Part shown: positions 18,546 to 29,085 of the stretch, in pieces
Layout of the letters: each line of letters opens with the position of its first letter
Position numbering within the stretch: position 1 is the stretch's first letter
Assembly: GCA_009760885.1 (NCBI GenBank)
Contig: CM019710.1
Location: forward strand, 1,192,471-1,256,470
Direction: 5' to 3'
Origin: Achatina immaculata
Taxonomy: Eukaryota; Mollusca; Gastropoda; Stylommatophora; Achatinidae
Length of the DNA stretch: 64,000 bases
Notes under the pieces: model-generated
What the model was told of the DNA's origin: nothing
Databases searched by the model: none
Seen by the model: the letters and a program-made list of their open reading frames with translations, nothing else
Translations under genes and position numbers: made by a program

Positions 18546-20010
18546 CAGTTAAACCCGCTTAATGTCACATCGTCGTGACCGTCAAAATATAGTGACATTA
18601 AGCGACGTTGACATTAAGCGGGGTCCATTAGCTTTAATGGGGCCAATATCTGTGTGTCCGTCCGCCCCACATTTTCTACATTAAATATATAACAAACAGC
18701 CAAAGTTATCGCCATTGGACACAAAATGTACTAATCACAAAATATATTAATCACAAAATACAGTAATTCTTCGTCTTACAGTATAGATAATACTAAAAAC
18801 TCAAGCAGCATCTGACTTGTCACAGTAATAAAAAAAGGCGTGATTTTGCGGTGTGATAAATGGTCTATTAATCAGACATGTTACAGCACACGACAGCTGT
18901 TAAGCGATTTTCAGTTTGTTTGCCACCGTGGCATTTCTCATCACAAAAGCACACAAAGTTCTGTTTGGTAGCAGTTTATAAAACACGCCTGTTCCATCCA
19001 TGTTAAAAATGTCATCTGGGCTGTAGACATCCAACATTTTTAGCAAGCGCCAAATCTAATATTAACGACATCGCTGTTAACTCGGGCCGCTTCACGTGAA
19101 GATGTGATCTTATTGTGCCGTTGTTAAAGCACTCAAGAAAGCCGTTCGAACACTTCCAGTCAGCCATATCCATTTCTTTAGCAAAACGTTCTGTGATTTC
19201 CTTCAAAACAGGACCGCACGAAGGCAACTGTGCAGAACGTGTCTGCTTGAACCATTTCAGCAGAGCGCACTCAATATCTATGCCAGAACTCGTACGCCTT
19301 CGTTTACAGTTTGACCTAAATAAAGTCTCGTTCAGTTTTGTTTCGGTTTTTAACAAGTTTCGATACAGCTGAAATGTCAATTTCAAATTTATCCGCTATG
19401 TCCTTTCTTGTAGCTTTTTCAACAATTTGCTTCAGTATATCCATTTTGGTGCTCATATCAAGATCAATACTTTTGCTTTTAGTAGCCGTTATCTGTCACA
19501 ACAAGAACCAGAGAGAAGTTCCCGGCTAAACGATTCACATTACACTACTCGACTGACCACCTGTCAACTCGCGTTGCCAACTTAACACCGGCCATGTCTT
19601 GATAAAGTAGCCAGTGACCGAAATAAGCCAGATTTTAATCAGGAAAGGGTGGCTGTGGTAAGCCTTTCATTCAGACCATCTGGGTTTCGATGCCCACATG
19701 TTCAAAAAGTTGATGCTGCAGGTATTCGGTGATCAAACAGCCGCCGCTTCTTTGATTAATCGCGAAGCTGAGAACGCATTGTGAGATGTTTATAGCTTGT
19801 ACTCGCCCAGTCTGTGATACAATGCTGGGTCTTTAGCTCCTCCGGGTGGAAATATACCGTGGCATTAACCGATTTGTGCCAATAAGCAGGATGATATTAA
19901 CCGAAGTAAAGCCTACTAATTACTTATGGGAGTTGGCCAAGGATACAAATTTCTGTGACAATATCCGGGTAAAAAACATAACGCGATGTGATATTAAGTG
20001 GGCTCGATTT
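18546..20010 (-). mobile_element. Tigger/pogo-like DNA transposon, degenerate
   Basis: The right end on the minus strand is CAGTTAAACCCGCTTAATGT at 18546, preceded by TA. A diverged inverted match, CGATGTGATATTAAGTGGGC, lies at 19983. Subterminal repeats of the same motif (GACATTAAGCG) sit at 18591-18620. It encodes the N-terminal half of a CENP-B/Tigger transposase on the minus strand. At 1.46 kb it lacks most of the catalytic domain. It lies within LINE-T. Confidence 0.75.
18840..19457 (-). pseudogene. Tigger-like transposase, N-terminal half
   Basis: The likely start is at 19457: MSTKMDILKQIVEKATRKDI, ADKFEIDISAVSKLVKN (first helix-turn-helix). A frameshift near 19360 leads to KRRRTSSGIDIECALLKWFK, QTRSAQLPSCGPVLKEI and ASNG-type SNGFLECF (CENP-B/Tc5 DNA-binding domain). 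Then DVYSPDDIFNMDGTGVFYKL holds the start of the DDE domain, with DGT in place of the usual DET. The rest of the catalytic core is missing, so it cannot transpose itself. Confidence 0.8.
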
Positions 20011-20322
20011 TATATAGGAACCACCATCAAAGAGCCACAAACCACGAATTAGTGCGCTGTTATGTAGGACTTAGGTTATCTAAACTGTAGAATCACCAAT
20101 ACACAACCTCACCATTTTGGAAAACTGCCGCTTTTCTACAAACACTGCACACAAAACTTAACAAAACACGAACACTTAATACACAAGAAAACTCCTGACA
20201 TTTACAAACAGCTTGTCAGAGAAGAAGAACCACCATTACAATTTAGAATTAAAAGAGGATACAACTACTTCATCACCGACTATAGCCAAACATTCAGAAG
20301 CCTTTCCGACACAGGGATTACG
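20011..20322 (+). pseudogene. LINE-T C-terminal domain
   Basis: The frame reads PLFYKHCTQNLTKHEH, KKTPDIYKQLVREEEPP and LQFRIKRGYNYFITDYSQTF, matching the post-thumb region of L1/Tx1-type ORF2 (P-FY----, IY--L, PP--). It is interrupted by a SINE at 20334. Confidence 0.65.
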
Positions 20323-20333
20323 CCCAAAACTAA

Positions 20334-20598
20334 GGTAAAAGTAAAGGTAAAGGTATTCCTGGCATGCCTTAGAGGCATATAGGGATATGGTGTTAGTGCC
20401 CATATTTTCCTTCACCTGTCAGCACACTAGAGGGTGATATGGTTGGTATCACGCCTGGCTGCCTTTCCTTCCCCAACTCCAGAAGAAGTCGGGTACCCAT
20501 TTCTACAGCTGGGTGACTGGGGTGCCTCCGGTCGGATTCGAACCCCCGACCTTCGCCATAAGAGACCAGTGCACTAACCACTTCCCCACTCAGACACA
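20334..20598 (-). mobile_element. tRNA-derived SINE, full-length (SINE-1)
   Basis: On the minus strand the head has a pol III A box (AGTGGTTAGTGCACTGG) and B box (GGTTCGAATCC). A body containing GTGGGTACCCGACTTCTTC-type sequence and the segment ATATCACCCTCTAGTGTGCT follows, and the tail is of TTTACC repeats. It is flanked by the perfect 11-bp duplication CCCAAAACTAA (20323-20333, 20599-20609). This is the reference copy for the array at 28.5-32.5 kb. Other copies: 40420-40676, 43045-43215, 53572-53727 and duplicates. Confidence 0.93.
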
Positions 20599-20609
20599 CC
20601 CAAAACTAA

Positions 20610-20979
20610 AGAGATAACATAAAGATTACTGTTTAACATAACACCTTTAGCAACAACATAAATTACAAGTAAACCAAGCGAATGTAAGTACGTAGGAATA
20701 ACATACAAGAGACTGAAGATCTCATTTACTTTAGATACAAAACAAGATCACGAGCACTAAAACCTCTCAAAAGCACATTAGAAACAGAAAGCAGACATAT
20801 ACAGAGCACTCATGCTAAACACAATCCCCAACACAACAAAAGACACACAGCAGAAGCTGATAATCTTTCTGTCAGATTTTAGATGCCTCGCATGGGCTTG
20901 TAGACACAAAGCAAAATACGACAAAAAATTGCTTAATGATGGCATTTTTTTCTGTACATTTTTGAATACAAAACCTACC
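20610..20979 (+). pseudogene. LINE-T ORF2 end
   Basis: Continues the LINE-T frame after the SINE: CKYVGITYKRLKI, DIYRALMLNTIPNTT and FLSDFRCLAWACRHKAKYD. The last resembles the LAW-AR--AKY motif near the end of Tx1-type ORF2. Stops are frequent. Assignment rests on position and on this motif. Confidence 0.5.
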
Positions 20980-21205
20980 TAGGAAACTGTAAGTCAAGAA
21001 TCATCATAACATTAGCTCGTAACTACAACAAAACTTTCAGAAATTGTACACCAGCACCCCTAGCTAGGAAACTAAAAGTCCAGAATCATCATAACATTAG
21101 CTCGTAACTACAACAAAACTTTCAGAAATTCTACACCAGCACCCCTAGCTAGGAAACTAAAAGTCCAGAATCATCATAACATTAGCTCGTAACTACAACA
21201 AAACT
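20980..21205. repeat. 85-bp tandem repeat, 2.7 copies
   Basis: TAGGAAACT begins at 20980, 21065 and 21150. The units are nearly identical, suggesting recent tandem duplication at the LINE-T 3' end. Confidence 0.92.
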
Positions 21206-21714
21206 AAGACATGACACTCGTCTCCATGTGCCACGTGTCTGTTTCAAATAATAAAAAAAGCTCCTTTCTGTCCATCCCCGGGCTAATCCTTTCAAACTCT
21301 TTTTCCAAAGCACCGTATATTTTTTCTTTACTCTTCTGTATAAGATAGAGAAACATTATCTCACTTGAATCTATCCACCCATAAATCCTCCTTGTCTACC
21401 ACCCTTTTAATCTCCCGCCAGACGCCCCCCCCCCCCACCTCTGAAAGGAGCGACGACGGACATAGGGCAGACTCAGCTTCAGAATATCACCTAAAGCTCT
21501 GAACAAATATTTGAAATAGTGATAGCATTTGTTTCTTTGATCTACACACTGATCAAAGTTATATCTCATTAGCATACACCTCATTCTCATTACAGATTTA
21601 TATATTTAGTTCAAACACACTTATATTATGTAACTATGCATGTATACAGTGGCATGTTAATATTTTCTGAAAATAAAGATTTTTTAAAAATTACTAAACA
21701 TTTCAATGGAGAGG
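21206..21714. other. unassigned
   Basis: A run of about 11 C at 21426 and A/T-rich sequence. I see no coding pattern, TIR or repeat match to the rest of the window. Confidence 0.4.
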
Positions 21715-22452
21715 TCAGACAGACATTTGCATATCCCTTGTGGAAATTTGCTTATCTAACAGCTCTCCTATAGGCCTCTCGGTTGTAAGCAAGATGCCCT
21801 GCTGCTGATGTGTCCATTTGCAGATTATCAAAGATGTCTTGCAGCCTTCTTCGCCTTGTTCTTCCTCTTTTTCTTTTTCCCATAATGCACCCTTCCAAGA
21901 TGGTCTTCTATAAATTCTCATGACGTTTAATATAGCCAAATTATTTAGGTTTTCTCTGTTTAATCTTCTTTACTAGCCAACCTTCTTCAATATTAAGTTA
22001 TTGTAGCATGGATATATTTGTTCTTTTTTATGCCTATGATATTTGAAAAACTCTTCTGTATCACTTACATTCAAAGACATTTATGTGTTTCTCAGCTGTT
22101 TTGTTAAGTGTCCAGGACTCACAGGCATATGTTGAGATGGGAAAGATGCATGCCCTTAAAAATCTTATTTTTGTGGTTCTGTCTGTTCCTCTCCACAGAT
22201 TCTTTAGTTGTTTTACTTTCTGAAAAGCGATAGATGTCCCCCTTTTAATTTCCCTCATTGTAGCTTCATTATTAGTTAGCAGTGATCCAAGATATTCAAA
22301 ACTCTCTACTTCTTCCAATTTTGTCCGCGTTGATACATATTTCAGCTGCCTTGTTTGTTTTGTCAGTTGTTATCAATTAATTTTCTTTGCAATAAGATAG
22401 AGGTTTTGCTCTTCAATATTCTTACAGACGGACATAATTAGTTTTTCAGTGG
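21715..22452 (-). mobile_element. LINE-C copy 3, 5'-truncated
   Basis: The minus strand reads EEVESFEYLGSLLTNNEATM, LWRGTDRTTKIRFLRACIFP, ISTYACESWTLNKTAEKH and, in broken frames, the GRP-rich tail down to 21720. The frame is disrupted near 22060. A related copy in opposite orientation lies 1.1 kb away (23557-24219), so the pair forms a divergent inverted repeat of about 0.66 kb. Confidence 0.85.
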
Positions 22453-23547
22453 ATAGAAGCAATAAAAAAAATAATATCCGCATTTATCCAAACAATGAGT
22501 CTTTAATATCACATCATCCGTGATATCAATAATTGATGTTAGCTTTTGTCATTTAGTTAAAATAATAGTAATAATCATAATAATCTGAATCTTGTAACAA
22601 TTCACTGTTGTTATTCTCCAGTTTAAGATTCTAGATTTTCATATTAACGTAACTGAGAGAACTGTCACATATTACTAATATAATTTGAATGAAAATGTTG
22701 TCACTGATGGTGTAGTAATGCGTCTATGATTTGCTTTTCAGTGTTGGTAACCCTGAGAGTATATTTTTGTCTGTAAGAGCAGCAGTGATACTTGAACTAA
22801 CTGAACCAGTAAAATGTGTCCATCATGAACGTAGAATTAAGACTTGCTAGTAACATGGATACTACGCTAAAGAACTGTATAATAGAGTGAGCATGAGCTC
22901 TCAATCTGTCTCTTCTAAAAGATTCTAACGTCTTCTATTAGCTTAGAGTGGCTAAACAAGTCATGTGACGTAAGTTTACAAAAATACTATAATTAAATAA
23001 TTAATACTAATGAGCTATATTACACTATCAGTCAATAACTGGACTTTGTCACGATAAATCATTTTATTATTCTTATAATATAATCTGTGAGATAATATAC
23101 AATAATAATATTAGTCTGGTTGTCTATGGTTTATGTTCTTCACCTAATATTTACTGGTACTAAAGTTGATGCTAAATAAATTAACAATAAATAACAAATT
23201 AATTTTCCCTGTCACGTCAACAGTGAATGTAGGTCATATTTGTGGTATAGGATTTCTCTTAGCACAGAAGACGACAACAGTAAGAGATGGACATAAAGAG
23301 ACTTGGTCAGGTGTAACAGATACAGCATGTTGGACAAGACGTTTTCAGTGACCAGAGTGAGCAGTGTAATGAATATGTACTAATAATGATCAGAATAGTG
23401 AGCGGAAATAACATTACCAACCTAACTTTCTATATATTATGTGTGACGGTGATTACAATATTAACAATGACATATGCATTTTCACATGTTACACATACCA
23501 TTACCTACAACATTAATAGTCACGCTAACAAACCATATATTCAACAT
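22453..23547. other. unassigned A/T-rich stretch
   Basis: Lies between two inverted LINE-C copies. No element ends, coding pattern or tandem repeat recognised. Short open frames at 23166 and 23386 resemble nothing I know. Confidence 0.4.
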
Positions 23548-23556
23548 ACCAGTTAC

Positions 23557-24219
23557 AAAACACTTATCTTAATGCAAAGAAAACTAAATTGATGACAACT
23601 GACAAAACAAACAAGGCAGCTGAAATATGTATAAATGAGGAAAAACTGGAAGAAGTGAAGAGTTTTGAATATCTTGGATCACTATTATCTAATAATGGAG
23701 ATACAATGAGGGAAATTAAAAGGAGGGCATCTATCGCTCTTCAGAAAGTAAAACAACTAAACAATTTGTGGAGAGGAACAGACAGAACCACCAAAATAAG
23801 ATTTTTAAGGGCATGCATCTTTCCCATCTCAACATATGCCTGTGAGACCTGGACACTTAACAAAACAGCTGAGAAACATATAAATGCCTTTGAATGTAAA
23901 TGCTACAGAAGAGTTCTCCAAATATCGTGGACACAAAAAAGAACAAATATATCTATACTACAAGAGCTTAATATTGAAGAAGGCTGGCTAGTAAAGAGGA
24001 TTAAAGAGAGAAAACTTAAATATTTTAGACACATTAAACGTCATGATAATCTAAAGAAGACCGTCTTGGAAGGGTACATAATAGGAAAAAGAAAGAGAGG
24101 AAGACCAAGACGAAGATGGCATCAGCGGCAGGCCATCTTGCTCACAACCGAGAGGCCTACAGGAGTGCTGTTTGGGAGGCAAAGTTCCACAAGGGACATG
24201 CAAATGAAAGAATGAATGA
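23557..24219 (+). mobile_element. LINE-C copy 4, 5'-truncated, with target duplication
   Basis: Flanked by the perfect 9-bp repeat ACCAGTTAC (23548-23556, 24220-24228). A 209-codon open frame holds LEEVKSFEYLGSLLSNNGDT, CYRRVLQISWTQKRTNISIL, KYFRHIKRHDNLKKTVLEGY and KRKRGRPRRRW. A deletion after RRW removes about 30 bases compared with LQDIVDDLQMDA of other copies and shifts the last codons. An ATGA tail follows. Confidence 0.92.
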
Positions 24220-24228
24220 ACCAGTTAC

Positions 24229-24839
24229 TACAACATTAACAACCTCTTCTAGATTATATATATATTAAATGCTATCCCTTTTATCTATTAAATCCCTTTT
24301 ATCTATTAAATGCTGAAGACACGGGTAATTTGTTGTGATTCATATTATCATATGGAGAGTTTTGGATTCAAAAGCCCGCTATTGGTTCTCTGCAACCAGC
24401 TTAGCTGTAGAAACAGGTACTCTGCTCAGAAGTGGTTGGGGGAAACAGCCTCTGAAGACAGAGAAGACAAATATGCAGTCTGAACGTTAGTGGATGAAGG
24501 AAATATAGAACATGACACAAAGTCCAGTCTCACAGATTATTTCAGCTGAGTCCAAAGCAGGAGAAAGAAACAGAAAACTATGGCTACATTCAGTCTCATA
24601 AAACTAGCAACAAGAACAAACCTTGTTCCTCAGTGTCCACAGGTAGTTGTAGAAGTGTTGGTGCCGCCACATTGCGTCCTATAAACAGATATTTTATAAC
24701 TGTGAGATACAGAAACGATTCTGTTTTTGTGGTAATTATTTTGTTTACATCTGTGGTCAAACTCACATTTGTATTAGCTACGTGTAAAAATAGGAGAAAC
24801 AAACATTCAAAGTTTTAAAATTTTAGAATCAGTCTCCGG
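24229..24839. other. unassigned
   Basis: A 21-bp direct duplication (ATCCCTTTTATCTATTAAAT) lies at 24268-24310. No gene or element recognised; short frames at 24596-24818 look random. Confidence 0.4.
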
Positions 24840-24989
24840 CTTCAGTGCATTCAGGACAGCCTCATATATGCTCTACCACACCTCGCAGCATCCATCTAAG
24901 AGTATGTCTGCTAATAGTTCCTGTCAAATGTTGGTTGTTTACGACGTGTTTTCTGCCACACAGGTCAAATTTCCTGCTAGCACCTTTAA

Positions 24990-25430
24990 TTTGACCTAGC
25001 TCCAGCAATCTCTTCACATCTACATTGTTCTTTTATTCTCGCTCTTTATTCTCCCGCAGACTTTCCAGTACTGCTTTAGCAATGTCCCCCTTGTCCATTG
25101 TCAGTCTGTAGTTTATTTTAACCTGTCCAGCAAGTCTGTCTGCCACTTAATTGCCATGTACTCCCGCATGCCTGAAACAATAAAGCCACGTCACCGCTGA
25201 CTGACATAACAGAGGAACCCATTCTTTTCAAAGCAGCTTTTTACCAGTCTTACGAAGCATACTCTGTGACTCGGTCACAGTGACACCATTAACCAGATCA
25301 TGGGCAACCAGCCATTCCATCGCTGCCGACACAGCCTCAGTTTCTATTCTCGTGCTTGATGTGGAGACTTGAACGTCCAGAACCATGTGCTACTAATCTT
25401 CCATCACGGTAGACAACAAAACTCCAAGTT
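24990..25430 (-). pseudogene. RNase H domain of the LINE
   Basis: The minus strand reads RTWSFVVYRDGRLVAHGSG, a one-base frame change, TSSTRIETEAVSAAMEWLVA (the ETEA motif with the second acidic residue), VTVTESQSMLRKTG (usual TDSQSML; the catalytic Asp is Glu here) and FRHAGVHGN with VADRLAG (H-G---NE-AD-LA motif). These are the RNase H1 fold signatures. Stops, frame breaks and altered catalytic residues show it is dead. Further 3', RHTLRWMLRGVVEHI and CPECTEA recall the closing zinc-binding segment. Confidence 0.8.
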
Positions 25431-25446
25431 CTGCTGTTCCGAGTCA

Positions 25447-25450
<4 letters not shown>

Positions 25451-25480
<30 letters not shown>
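25451..25480. repeat. (TA)15 microsatellite
   Basis: Perfect TA dinucleotide run. Confidence 0.97.
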
Positions 25481-25483
<3 letters not shown>

Positions 25484-26010
25484 CCTTGTCGGAAGACCCA
25501 CAGTGATGTTGGATGAGATCTTGAACCCAAAATATGCAACTGCCCCTTGTTCCCAGTCTCGACATTCACGGGCATTCTGTATAATAACTTTTGTTAGCTG
25601 AGGTCAGTCCTGTAGCTGTAACCAATCATCTCCTTTAGGCACCTTCTTTATCTTTAGATTGCCAACTGATGTTACTGCATCCTCAGCCTTAGCCATCGAA
25701 GATCTGTTTCGTTTGATGCGTCTTCCCTTTATCAACTCCAGCTCCTTATAGAGAGGATGATCCTTCATGCCAGCAACCCTGATGTATGCCAGCAACCCTG
25801 ATGTATGCCTCTACCTGAGCATACTTGTGTTTTGACCTCACACTCAGCAAATCAAGCAGAAAGCTCATGGCCATCACCGGAGTGTCCCTGATGCAACCCA
25901 AGACCACTCTCATTGCCTCATTCTGTACACGCTCTAGTCTGTTCAGCTGTCACGTGACAGGGTGAGTAGGCTTAGACCAATGGTGACATTACTAGCGCCT
26001 GCATCAGCAA

Positions 26011-26529
26011 GAGTAGAAAACTCCACACATTTCGTTTGTTATTAACATAATCAAACTTAAAATCACTGAAATAAAAAAACTGAATAAGAAGAAGAATATA
26101 AAATCAAGTTAATACAAGGAGATAGGGGCAGACAGACTAAGCAAGTGTCCTGTGTAAAATATACATAGAAGTAGAAACTTAAGAAAAGTAAGAAAGATGA
26201 AGAATAGTCTTAACATGTACAATAAAATAAATATTAGTGGGAAGGATTTACTTGGAAATATAAACAATAAAAAATGATGCACAAAAGTATAAGAATCTAG
26301 ACAAGAATAACAGAAAAATAAGAGATAAATTTGAATTTCTAATTTGTCAAGGTGACATAAAGATGAAGTATGTCTGGGGAAGGTAAAGATCAAATTATAT
26401 GTAGGAACAATAAAGACCAGATCGAGTCTACAGAAGACAAAAAGAAATTGCACAAAAATTGAGGAAGAAAAGAAACTCATCTTCTTATTCGTCTTTTCTT
26501 ATTCATCTTCTTTGATATCTCTGGAACTT
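26011..26529. other. unassigned A-rich stretch
   Basis: Strongly A/G-rich on the plus strand with few pyrimidine runs; a 123-codon frame on the opposite strand is F/L/S-rich and looks like composition only. Confidence 0.4.
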
Positions 26530-27555
26530 AGAGCTAGTGTGAAGGTGTTAACTCACAGCATCGTGTAGGCTTGAGAGCTGGTGTGAAGGTGTTAACTCAC
26601 AGCATCGTGTAGACTTGAGAGCTGGTGTGAAGGTGTTAACTCACAGCATCGTGTAGGCTTGAGATCTGGTGTGAAGGTGTTAACTCACAGCATCGTGTAG
26701 GCTTGAGAGCTGGTGTGAAGGTGTTAACTCACAGCATCGTGTAGGCTTGAGAGCTGGTGTGAAGGTGTTAACTCACAGCATCGTGTAAGCTTGAGAGCTG
26801 GTGTGAAGGTGTTAACTCACAGCATCGTGTAGACTTGAGAGCTGGTATGAAGGTGTTAACTCACAGCATCGTGTAGCTTGAGAGCTGATGTGAAGGTGTT
26901 AACTCACAGCATCATGTAAGCTTGAGAGCTGGTATGAAGATGTTAACTCACAGCATCGTGTAAGCTTGAGAGCTGGTGTGAAGGTGTTAACTCACAGCAT
27001 CGTGTAAGCTTGAGAGCTGGTATGAAGATGTTAACTCACAGCATCGTGTAGGCTTGAGAGCCGGTGTGAAGATGTTAACTCACAGCATCGTGTAGACTTG
27101 AGAGCTGGTGTGAAGATGTTAACTCACAGCATCGTGTAAGCTTGAGAGCTGGTGTGAAGGTGTTAACTCACAGCATCGTGTAGGCTTGAGAGCTGGTGTG
27201 AAGGTGTTAACTCACAGCATCGTGTAAGCTTGAGAGCTGGTATGAAGGTGTTAACTCACAGCATCGTGTAAGCTTGAGAGCTGATGTGAAGGTGTTAACT
27301 CACAGCATCATGTAAGCTTGAGAGCTGGTGTGAAGATGTTAACTCACAGCATCGTGTAGGCTTGAGAGCTGGTGTGAAGATGTTAACTCACAGCATCGTG
27401 TAGGCTTGAGAGCTGGTGTGAAGATGTTAACTCACAGCATCGTGTAGGCTTGAGAGCTGGTGTGAAGATGTTAACTCACAGCATCGTGTAAGCTTGAGAG
27501 CTGGTGTGAAGATGTTAACTCACAGCATCGTGTAAGCTTTTGATCTGGTGTGAAG
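26530..27555. repeat. 44-bp minisatellite, about 23 copies, abutting a gap
   Basis: The unit GCTTGAGAGCTGGTGTGAAG + GTGTTAACTCACAGCATCGT + GTAG repeats every 44 bp with few changes (GGCTTG/AGCTTG/GACTTG; GGTGTT/GATGTT). It stops at the N run, so its true length is unknown. Confidence 0.97.
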
Positions 27556-27655
27556 NNNNNNNNNNNNNNNNNNNNNNNNNNNNNNNNNNNNNNNNNNNNN
27601 NNNNNNNNNNNNNNNNNNNNNNNNNNNNNNNNNNNNNNNNNNNNNNNNNNNNNNN
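27556..27655. other. assembly gap (100 N)
   Basis: Exactly 100 N, a conventional placeholder, so the real distance is unknown. It probably interrupts the 44-bp array. Confidence 0.99.
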
Positions 27656-27735
27656 CCAACATGTGGTCCTGGGAGTAAGTCAACCACGTAAGCCTGGGAG
27701 TAGGTCCTACATGTGGGCCTGGGAGTCTGTATGGC
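27656..27735. repeat. 25-bp tandem repeat, about 3 copies
   Basis: CCTGGGAGT begins at 27668, 27693 and 27718. The array begins at the gap, so it may be the end of a longer one. Confidence 0.8.
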
Positions 27736-27910
27736 GACTATTTATCCGTCCCTGATTGAAGCTAAACAACAGGGTTGAGGGTGAGAGGAGCTTTTTCAGC
27801 AGACTCCAGCACCATAGCGAAAATGGCGATATTTGCTGGTTAGCCAAGTAGGACTTTTACTGGGGATACCACCGAAGAAGTCGGACAGGGTCTTGGTCTT
27901 TTATGGTTCC
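27736..27910 (+). repeat. DR1 dispersed repeat, copy 1
   Basis: Shares TTTAGCAGACTCCA-type, ACTGGGG-A-CAC and GGGACAAGGTCTTGGTC-type blocks in order with 51890-52190 and with the minus strand of 45720-46010. It passes directly into a 41-bp minisatellite at the point where the other copies also begin tandem repeats. The nature of the element is unknown. Confidence 0.7.
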
Positions 27911-28465
27911 CAACTCTGAAGATAGCATGTTAGGTATGGGTCTCTGACTGCCAACTCTGAAGATAGCATATTAGGTGTGGGTCACTGACTACCAATTCTG
28001 AAGATAGAATGTTAGGTGTGGGTCCCTGACTGCCAACTATGAAGATAGCATGTTAGGTGTGGGTCCCTGACTGCCAACTATGAAGATAGCATGTTAGGTG
28101 TGGGTCGCTGACTGCCAACTCTGAAGATAGCATGCTAGGTATGGGTCCCTGACTGCCAACTCTGAAGATAGCATGTTAGGTGTGGGTCGCTGACTACCAA
28201 CTCTGAAGATAGCATGTTAAGTGTGGGTCACTGACTGCCAACTCTGAAGATAGCATGTTAATTGTGGGTCACTGACTGCCAACTCTGAAGATAGCATGTT
28301 AGGTGTGGGTCACTGACTGCCAACTCTGAAGATAGCATGTTAAGTGTGGGTCGCTGACTGCCAACTCTGAAGACAGCATGTTAGGTGTGGGTCACTGACT
28401 GCCAAATCTGAAGATAGCATGTTAATTGTGGGTCGCTGATAACCAACTCTGAAGATATTCACATA
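27905..28465. repeat. 41-bp minisatellite, about 14 copies (DR1-linked)
   Basis: The unit GCCAACTCTGAAGATAGCAT + GTTAGGTGTGGGTCACTGAC + T repeats every 41 bp. The start of the array is continuous with DR1 copy 1. Confidence 0.95.
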
Positions 28466-28614
28466 GCTGTATTCTTCTTCTTCTGCTATGGTCGAGGTTG
28501 TTGGTCACATCAGATCCTGATACATATAGTAAAAAAAAACAGCTCTAGACGTGGGTACCCGACTTTTTCTGGAACTAGGAAAGGAAATGTGGCCAGGCGT
28601 GATACTGATCATAT

Positions 28615-29085
28615 CACTTTCTAGTGTGTTGACCACATCATCCTCTAGTGTGCTGACCACATCACCCTCTAGTGTGCTGACCACATCACCCTCTAGTGTA
28701 CTGACCATATCATCCTCTAGTGTGCTGACCTCATCACACTCTAGTGTGCTGATCATATCATCCTCTAGTGTCCTGACCATATCACCCTCTAGTGTGCTGA
28801 CCATATCACCCTTTAGTGTGCATGACCATATCATCCTCTAGTGTCCTGACCATATCACCCTCTAGTGTGCATGACCATATCACCCTCTAGTGTGCTGACC
28901 ATATCATCCTCTAGTGTGCTGACCATATCACCCTCTAGTGTGCTGACCATATCACCCTCTAGTGTGCTGAAAATATCACCCTCTGGTGTGCTGACCATAT
29001 CACCCTCTAGTGTGCTGACCACATCACCCTCTAGTGTGCTGACCATATCATCCTCTAGTTTGCTGACCACATCACCCTCTTAAAT
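28615..29085. repeat. 24-bp minisatellite, left block (about 20 copies)
   Basis: CATATCACCCTCTAGTGTGC + TGAC every 24 bp, with CATATCA/CACATCA and ACCC/ATCC variants and a few 25-bp units (TGTGCATGACC). The period is eight codons, so frames with SPSSVLTI and EGDMVSTL octamers stay open on both strands. Confidence 0.97.

Larger units (their letters stand above)
12882..21210 (+). mobile_element. LINE-T, Tx1/L1-type LINE carrying five nested insertions
   Basis: Pieces of one ORF2 appear in the right order on the plus strand: endonuclease end (12892-13237), linker (14476-14750), RT palm (16265-16428), RT and thumb (17134-17456), 18459-18543, C-terminal domain (20011-20322 and 20610-20979). Between them are two copies of a 28S-headed retroposon, two tandem arrays, LINE-D, a Tigger-like element and a tRNA SINE. 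The motif style (SGAKIN-type after the palm, GGI-L-DIRTKI) is that of the L1/Tx1 group. The first RT half is missing where the arrays at 14755-16262 lie. Confidence 0.82.
24840..26010 (-). mobile_element. RNase H-bearing LINE fossil (I-group-like)
   Basis: On the minus strand the order is RT thumb, then RNase H, then a short tail, as in I-group LINEs. The thumb reads LNRLERVQNEAMRVVLGCIR, DTPVMAMSFLLDLLSVRSKH and YAQVEAYIRVAG. A TA microsatellite lies between the domains, and an 18-bp direct duplication occurs at 25768-25805. Stops and frameshifts are common. The 5' RT core is missing by truncation near 26010. Confidence 0.75.

Noticed and set aside
20540..20598. tRNA gene on the minus strand
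   Set aside because: It is the head of a SINE with target duplication and tail; similar heads recur at 40420 and 56446.
26530..27555. Possible CRISPR-like array (44-bp repeats)
   Set aside because: Units are contiguous with no unique spacers, and the window is plainly eukaryotic; it is a minisatellite.
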